NCBI GenBank assembly: GCA_001769215.1
Contig: MEOL01000033.1
Location: 1-64,000 of the forward strand
Direction: 5' to 3'
DNA length: 64,000 nt
DNA from: Bacteroidetes bacterium GWF2_41_31
GTDB taxonomy: Bacteria; Bacteroidota; Bacteroidia; Bacteroidales; F082
A model generated the notes under the pieces. That model had not been told where the DNA came from, searched no databases, and saw only the letters and a program-made list of their open reading frames with translations. Below, in pieces: positions 58,426 to 64,000 of this stretch (within the stretch, counting starts at the first letter, position 1; each line of letters starts with the position of its first letter). The translations under genes and the position numbers were made by a program.

Positions 58426-59202
58426 CTACTTCCTTTGTCTGAATAACCAGTCCAGCATGAGGGGATCGGTATAGGCACCCAGCCAGGAAAAATGACCCAC
58501 TTCAGGATATTGAGTAAATCCGGGATGCGCACCGGCATTGGTCAGGGCAGTGAACATATTGAGCGAATAATATGGATCGACTTCCGGATCTTCCGCACCA
58601 TGAAATATCCAAATGGGGATATGTGCAATGGAGGCCGCCCGGGAAGTATCACCGGCTCCACACACAGGAACCGCCGCGGCAAATAAATTGGGATTCCGTT
58701 GAATGGCATCGTAGGTTCCGTGACCTCCCATGGAAAGTCCTGTGATATAGATGCGACAGGTATCGATGGGGAATTCAGCGATGAGATGGTGAATAAGTGC
58801 AATGACCAACTCCATCGGTTTGGACGGAGAAGGTTTTAGTGTCATTGTCATGGTAGTTTCATCTTCATCATAGTTTGCCCATTCCATGTCTGACGGGCAT
58901 TGAGGGGCAAGGACGAATGCGGGATATTGGATCATCAATCGCTCATCGGCAAACTTACCAACACCCCACTTCAACTGTGCCTCATCGTCGTTTCCACGTT
59001 CGCCCGATCCATGCAAAAAGACCACCAAAGGATATTTCCTCATGGAGTTATAATCAGGAAAAAGAAGCCGGTAATTAAGTGTATCTCCGTTTTTATTCAC
59101 ATAGTGATTGTAACTGAAAAGAGAGGTTTGGGCAAAGGTGCCTTGTATTTCTGCACAGCAGAAAAAGATAAGTAGAAGGCTGGTCGATTTTATAAATTTC
59201 AT
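58426..59202 (-). CDS. Secreted alpha/beta-hydrolase (esterase-like)
   Basis: Likely start MKFIKSTSLLLIFFCCAEIQG; PLVVFLHGSGERGNDDE, YITGLSMGGHGTYDAI. Confidence 0.88.
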   Translation of the reverse strand: MKFIKSTSLLLIFFCCAEIQGTFAQTSLFSYNHYVNKNGDTLNYRLLFPDYNSMRKYPLVVFLHGSGERGNDDEAQLKWGVGKFADERLMIQYPAFVLAPQCPSDMEWANYDEDETTMTMTLKPSPSKPMELVIALIHHLIAEFPIDTCRIYITGLSMGGHGTYDAIQRNPNLFAAAVPVCGAGDTSRAASIAHIPIWIFHGAEDPEVDPYYSLNMFTALTNAGAHPGFTQYPEVGHFSWLGAYTDPLMLDWLFRQRK

Positions 59203-59323
59203 TTGATGAAATTCGATTGACATTGCAAAATAATCTCGTATGCAATGTAAGTTAATTAATCGAACATATTTACAAGTTCTTTGCGAATTAATAAATACCG
59301 GTGTCCGGCATATTAACAGTGAC

Positions 59324-59338
59324 CCTACCGGGGTCAAA
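59324..59338. repeat. Short REP-like palindrome GACCCTACCGGGGTC
   Basis: 5-bp arms GACCC/GGGTC; low complexity support. Confidence 0.4.
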
Positions 59339-59432
59339 AATCCCATGTTTATATATTCTGTCTTATGCTTTTATATTCTGCAAATATACTAATTATTAAG
59401 TTATTAACAATATTACATTATTTTACATTTTA

Positions 59433-59464
59433 TTTGATAATGTAAAAAAAGTACTGTAAATTTG
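59433..59464 (+). promoter_or_regulatory. Bacteroidota promoter of integrase gene
   Basis: TTTG (59433-59436) - 20 nt - TAAATTTG (59457-59464), matching TTTG/N19-21/TAnnTTTG. Confidence 0.65.
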
Positions 59465-59491
59465 CCACTACATTACAATCTACAGTACATT

Positions 59492-60790
59492 ATGAAACAC
59501 AATGTAAAGTTTGCCCCGGAAAAGAGAAACGACAAAGCAGGACAGCCGATTGTTAAGAACGTGCCTATTTTCGCCTTCATAACTTTTGGAGGTAAGAAAA
59601 TGTACTTTTTTACCGGATATAGGATTGATGTTGATAACTTCGATTATGAAACCCAGGAGGCCACTAAGAACAGCACGGGAAGCGAAGGAACAAGGAAAGT
59701 ACAATACAACGAAATAAACAAGCGTATGAAGGCCATACGGGCAAACTTAGAACTGTTCTTCCAGAAAACAAATGAAGCCACCAAAGAAGAGGTAAAAACG
59801 TTACTGGATGAAGTATGCAATAAATCAAAAAAAGAGATAGCCCCGGATAACGTTAGTTTTTTTGGTATGTTTCAAAAGTACATTGATAACTATGTTTCAC
59901 CGGTGAAAAGGAACCATGTAAAAACAGTGTTTAATCATTGGAAGCGATACGAGGCCAAGAGGAAATTTACACTATCTTTTGAATTTATTACAGTTGAGGT
60001 TTTAAGGAATTTTGAACGGTATCTGGAGAATGAAGGCACTAAGCCGAAAGGCGATAAAATGATTAAATCACCTAAAGGCCGAAATACAAGAAATTCAATT
60101 TTAAGGATAACCCGTGCATTCTGGAACTATTCAAAAAAAGAACTGAAACGGGAAGGGATCGAAATACATTACCCTTTTGGGGATGGTTACCAAGTGCCAC
60201 CTGAAACATACGGCAAACCGATATATATAACCATTGAAGAGCGGAATTTGTTATTCAATGCCATTCTAAAAACGGAACGTTTGCAGCGTGTGCGGGATAT
60301 TTTCGTGTTTCAATGCTTAATCGGTACGCGTGTTGATGACCTTTGCAAGCTGACAAAATCCAATATTCAAAACAATATACTTTCATACATTCCACGCAAA
60401 ACCAAAGAAGGCAAACCCGTTACCGTTACCGTGCCTTTGCACCCGATGGCAGTTGAAATATTAAGCCGTTACAATAGACCTGATGGCAGTTTATTGCCTT
60501 TTATCAGTGACCAGCGTTACAACGTGTATATTAAAGAACTGTTTGAGGAGGTAGGATTAACCAGAACAGTAACCAGAATCAATCCGACCACAGGCAAAGA
60601 AGAGCAAGTAAGGTTATGCGATATAGCAAGCTCACACATGGCCAGAAGGGCGTTTGTAGGCAATCTTTATGGTAAAGTGGATAACGGTATTATCAGCAGC
60701 ATGAGCGGCCATGTACCGGGTAGTAAAGCCTTCACACGGTACTACGATGTAAGCAGTGAACTACAGCAGGATGCAATTAACAAACTTTAA
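59492..60790 (+). CDS. int: Site-specific tyrosine recombinase/integrase
   Basis: FQCLIGTRVDDLCKLTKSNI, SSHMARRAFVGNLYGK, MSGHVPGSKAFTRYYDV; start set at MKHNVKFAPEK. Confidence 0.94.
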   Translation: MKHNVKFAPEKRNDKAGQPIVKNVPIFAFITFGGKKMYFFTGYRIDVDNFDYETQEATKNSTGSEGTRKVQYNEINKRMKAIRANLELFFQKTNEATKEEVKTLLDEVCNKSKKEIAPDNVSFFGMFQKYIDNYVSPVKRNHVKTVFNHWKRYEAKRKFTLSFEFITVEVLRNFERYLENEGTKPKGDKMIKSPKGRNTRNSILRITRAFWNYSKKELKREGIEIHYPFGDGYQVPPETYGKPIYITIEERNLLFNAILKTERLQRVRDIFVFQCLIGTRVDDLCKLTKSNIQNNILSYIPRKTKEGKPVTVTVPLHPMAVEILSRYNRPDGSLLPFISDQRYNVYIKELFEEVGLTRTVTRINPTTGKEEQVRLCDIASSHMARRAFVGNLYGKVDNGIISSMSGHVPGSKAFTRYYDVSSELQQDAINKL

Positions 60791-60802
60791 AACCTAAAAA
60801 TC

Positions 60803-60964
60803 ATGAAAAATTACAGCCTCATCTATGAAGACAAAAAAGGGAATGAACTTAAAAGGAGCGAAACCACAGCCCTAAATATTAAAGAAGCAAGAAAGTACAG
60901 GGATGCTATTTTAGCTAACTCAATGATTAATGATTTGTATAAAATAAAAGTAAGGGTAAAATGA
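60803..60964 (+). CDS. Small hypothetical protein (53 aa)
   Basis: MKNYSLIYEDKKGNELKRSETTALNIKEARKYRDAILANSMINDLYKIKVRVK*, ATGA overlap with next ORF; absent from ORF track because of length. Confidence 0.65.
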   Translation: MKNYSLIYEDKKGNELKRSETTALNIKEARKYRDAILANSMINDLYKIKVRVK

Positions 60965-61647
60965 ATATAGATGAAATGAATGAATTTTGTAAGGATATGC
61001 CGGAAAGCAAACCAGTTAACCCGGCAAATTATATACCTATTGATTTGTATCCCGGCCATAGGTTTTATGTAGGGGAACCGCACGGAGCTTTTTCCCTTAA
61101 TATTCAGGCATTAATTAGAGTTTCTAGGCGTGACACAAGAGAAATGCGCAGACTTTTTGAACAATGGTATATTTTGTATCCTGATAAAAATTTCCTGTTA
61201 AGACAAATAAGGAGGTTTATAGTTGAGGAACGCAAAAAAGCCTATTGGTCACACAACCAACCACAGCCCCAATTAGAGGCTTTGAGTGAATTTGTTGATG
61301 AACACCAAGAGGAAAAGGAAGGCACCCAGCCGAAAGGCATACAATGTTTGGAGCAATATACACCGGATAAATTAGGAAAGATTTTTGATAATTTGAAATC
61401 TAAATGTATTGTAAACAAACCTGATAAGATTACGTTTCTTTCTATATTCGATAACCCACAAGGGATAGTATTTTGGAATGCAAATATACATGGATCGCAA
61501 GCCGGATTATTTGACTTAATGGAAAGAATCACGGGCAAAGAATTTACAGCTACAGAATTGAAACTGTATTTTCGTGCTATTAAACCCATTCATGACAATT
61601 GGAATGGTAAAACCCAAACCCGATTAATAGATTTTGTTATGAAATAA
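60961..61647 (+). CDS. Hypothetical protein in integrative element
   Basis: 228-aa ORF, translationally coupled (ATGA) to the 53-aa ORF; no family recognised. Confidence 0.7.
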   Translation: MNIDEMNEFCKDMPESKPVNPANYIPIDLYPGHRFYVGEPHGAFSLNIQALIRVSRRDTREMRRLFEQWYILYPDKNFLLRQIRRFIVEERKKAYWSHNQPQPQLEALSEFVDEHQEEKEGTQPKGIQCLEQYTPDKLGKIFDNLKSKCIVNKPDKITFLSIFDNPQGIVFWNANIHGSQAGLFDLMERITGKEFTATELKLYFRAIKPIHDNWNGKTQTRLIDFVMK

Positions 61648-61671
61648 ATTTATTTTCCGACAACTAAAGAG

Positions 61672-61702
61672 AGCCTGAAACAAAACATTTCAGGCTTTTT
61701 TT
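61672..61702 (+). terminator. Rho-independent terminator
   Basis: AGCCTGAAA-CAAAACA-TTTCAGGCT then T-tract. Confidence 0.9.
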
Positions 61703-61819
61703 ATGCAAATTTCCGACAAATCCGACAAAATGCAGTCGGTTAATTGTTTGATAATCAGTTGTTTTCGTGTTTTTTTGGATTATCTTTGTGGTTGAATTTG
61801 AACTTAAAAGAACAAAAAA

Positions 61820-62086
61820 ATGTTTGTAACAAATCTTGAGGAAACTGAATTTAGAAATTTGATTTTCGAGGTAGTTAAATCTGCTTTGTCAGAACAGGAC
61901 ACCCCACCCCAGACACCGGAACCTTTCATCAAAGGAATCCATGAATTGGCGAAGTTTCTTCGATGCAGCCCCGCGCGCGCTCAAAAGCTAAAAAATGAAG
62001 GGATTTTCCCCTACTTTCAGGACAATAGGACACTACTATTCGACCGGGCAAAAGTAAGGACTGCAATGAATTCCAAAACAAAATAA
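61820..62086 (+). CDS. DUF3853/excisionase-like helix-turn-helix protein
   Basis: FIKGIHELAKFLRCSPARAQKLKNEGIFPYFQDNRTLLFDRAKV. Confidence 0.8.
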   Translation: MFVTNLEETEFRNLIFEVVKSALSEQDTPPQTPEPFIKGIHELAKFLRCSPARAQKLKNEGIFPYFQDNRTLLFDRAKVRTAMNSKTK

Positions 62087-62094
62087 TTGAAATC

Positions 62095-63111
62095 ATGGGC
62101 GGCCAAATACTAGAAAAAACAGCACCGTTTGAATTAGGCGAAACAGATTGTATAAATCTGGATAACTTTAAAATTGACCTTTCACAACCCGTACCGGATC
62201 CACACCCTCTTTTTACAATCAATCAAATAATAATAACCAGCCCGGGAAATATTGAAGTAATAAAAGGTGGTGCAAAATCTGCTAAATCATTTTTGGTGGC
62301 CTGTTTGGTGGCTGCCTTCGTATCAGATAAAAGGATATTGGGGATAACAGCCAACCCAATAGATGGACGAAACAAAATAATTATTTTAGATACTGAGCAA
62401 AGTTTGTCACACGTGCATAAAATGGCACGAAGGATATTAAGGCTAGCAGGTTACCAGACCGACATAAACCACCCTAATTTAGAGGTTTACTACCTTAAAG
62501 AATTAGATACAACCCAGCGTTTTGAGATGCTTAGAAATGCCGTAACTGACCCACAGGCGGGAATTGTTTTTTTGGATGGTGCAATAGATATTGTTTTCGA
62601 TTTTAACGACCTACGGGAATCAACCCAGGTACGCGATGAACTGATGCAATTGGTGGCTGTTAATCAAATTGCTTTGTTTGCCGTAATACATACAAACAAA
62701 AGAGATGCCAACAGCCGGGGACACTTCGGGGCGATGTTGGAACAGAAAAGCGAAACAACGATACAACTATCAAAACAAGATACTGTTTTTACCGCTTCGG
62801 CTGCCTATACAAGGAATGAACCGTTTGACGACATTCAGTTTATCATTGATGGCGAAGGTATGCCAATTGAGGTGGACAGCCGAATCGACAAAAAAGAAAT
62901 TGCAGCACAAAAACAACGGGAAAATTTTAAACATATCCTATCAGGCCAAAAGCTGATGGAATACAGCGAAATGGTGACTTGTTATTGTGAGGTATCAGGA
63001 CTTTCAGAACCCACAGCGAAACGACATATCGGGGCCGCTGTTTTATCTAAATGGATCAAAAAAGAACATTCAGGAAGCTATTCACTTAATAATAATACTG
63101 ATGAATTTTAA
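62095..63111 (+). CDS. RepA-like AAA ATPase of a mobile element
   Basis: EVIKGGAKSAKSFLVACLVA (Walker A-like), IIILDTEQSLSHV, AGIVFLDGAIDIVFDFND. Confidence 0.82.
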   Translation: MGGQILEKTAPFELGETDCINLDNFKIDLSQPVPDPHPLFTINQIIITSPGNIEVIKGGAKSAKSFLVACLVAAFVSDKRILGITANPIDGRNKIIILDTEQSLSHVHKMARRILRLAGYQTDINHPNLEVYYLKELDTTQRFEMLRNAVTDPQAGIVFLDGAIDIVFDFNDLRESTQVRDELMQLVAVNQIALFAVIHTNKRDANSRGHFGAMLEQKSETTIQLSKQDTVFTASAAYTRNEPFDDIQFIIDGEGMPIEVDSRIDKKEIAAQKQRENFKHILSGQKLMEYSEMVTCYCEVSGLSEPTAKRHIGAAVLSKWIKKEHSGSYSLNNNTDEF

Positions 63112-63370
63112 AACGTTTGTACTTATTTTAATTGCCTTAGAACTGTTGTTTTTTGTGTGGAGTATCAAACAGGTATCATTCACTCCCTATCTATATAGGG
63201 GAGTGATACTTGATACTAACTGGAATAGTACCTGTGATACAAACAGTGATACTAAATTGATATTGATAGTCAATAAGTTAAAACAGTATGTTGATAGTGT
63301 TGATCCCAATGATACCCGTGTTGATACTAGTTGGTATCACGGGCAAATGATACCACCATTAAACAACTGA
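63101..63370 (+). CDS. Small hypothetical protein with N-terminal TM helix
   Basis: MNFKTFVLILIALELLFFVWSI...; start overlaps ATPase 3' end; contains the GATAC cluster. Confidence 0.5.
   Translation: MNFKTFVLILIALELLFFVWSIKQVSFTPYLYRGVILDTNWNSTCDTNSDTKLILIVNKLKQYVDSVDPNDTRVDTSWYHGQMIPPLNN
63162..63353. repeat. Iteron-like cluster of ten GATAC/GTATC motifs
   Basis: Motif starts at 63162, 63173, 63205, 63212, 63236, 63248, 63311, 63323, 63334, 63349. Confidence 0.7.
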
Positions 63371-63372
63371 TT

Positions 63373-64000
63373 ATGAAAGCAATAACCGAAATATTGAATA
63401 AAAAAGTTAGTGTTTTCCCGGATGCAAATATTGTGAACAGGTGCATAACTACCACCGTTGGTGAATGGCTTAATGGCTGCAAGAATCCGAAAAACAAAAA
63501 CCTGATGCCATTGGTAGAGCAGATCAGGCAAACCACCGATAAAAAAGAAAAATCAGTACTAAAATTGAAACTGCCAGGTGTAACAATGGCCGCGGAATTG
63601 ACAACACGGGCAAAAAATGTACCGCTCGAAAAGAAAATAATTGAACGATCCGGACTGCTTTGTTTTGATATTGACGATCAGGACAACCCAGGATTAAAAC
63701 CTATTGAGATCCGGGAAAAGCTATCACTTTGCACAAACGTAATATTTGCCGCTTTGAGTGTTTCAGGTAAAGGAGTTTGGGGACTGGTTGAAATGCAATA
63801 TCCTGAAAAAATAAAACAGCACTTTGAACAGCTTAAAATTGATTTTCAAGCGTTGGGTATTAAATTAGATACCTCCAAAGGAGGGAACCCAACAGATTTG
63901 CGTTTTTATTCATACGATCCTGATGCTTATTTTTGTGAACAGTACAAAAATTATGACCGTCTGCCACAACCAAAGCCACAACCAAAGCAACCAAAGTACA
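63373..64000 (+). CDS. VirE N-terminal/BT4734-like primase protein (truncated by window end)
   Basis: MKAITEILNKKVSVFPDANIVNRCITTTVGEWLNGCKNPKNKNLMPLVEQIRQTTDKKEKSVLKLKLPGVTMAAEL...LLCFDIDDQDN; no stop before 64000. Confidence 0.82.
   Translation, partial: MKAITEILNKKVSVFPDANIVNRCITTTVGEWLNGCKNPKNKNLMPLVEQIRQTTDKKEKSVLKLKLPGVTMAAELTTRAKNVPLEKKIIERSGLLCFDIDDQDNPGLKPIEIREKLSLCTNVIFAALSVSGKGVWGLVEMQYPEKIKQHFEQLKIDFQALGIKLDTSKGGNPTDLRFYSYDPDAYFCEQYKNYDRLPQPKPQPKQPKY

Noticed and set aside
59205-59460. tRNA gene as the attachment site of the integrative element
   Set aside because: No tRNA-like cloverleaf or TTCGAAT motif found in this stretch.

Overview
The window is a low-GC Bacteroidota (Bacteroidales-like) chromosomal segment. 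Left end (1-12.3 kb): a CRISPR array (27 complete 30-bp repeats plus one cut by the window edge) with a type I-B-like cas locus, all read on the minus strand: cas6, HU-like gene, cas5, cas8, cas7, cas3, RAYT transposase, unknown Cys-cluster gene, cas4, cas1, cas2, leader, array. The locus holds features a standard annotation would miss: REP-like palindromes (one inside the RAYT reading frame), a 33-aa mini-ORF with a Cas8-N-terminus-like motif in frame with cas5, an HU-like gene between cas6 and cas5, and a duplicated gene tail. Middle (12.5-59 kb): mostly chromosomal genes, including a histidine-kinase cluster with an expanded 21-aa coiled-coil repeat, a MarR/P-type ATPase pair with two matching operators, GNAT-nitrilase and GNAT-HDAC fusions, a GH130-receiver fusion, Fic, a run of small stand-alone genes, BlaI/BlaR, tmRNA, a VOR operon, ADP-forming acyl-CoA synthetase, argS and two FISUMP proteins. 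Right end (about 59.4 kb onward): the left part of an integrative element (tyrosine integrase, DUF3853/excisionase-like, RepA-like ATPase, VirE/BT4734-type primase cut by the window end) with an iteron-like GATAC cluster. All homology calls come from reading the translations; no database search was run.
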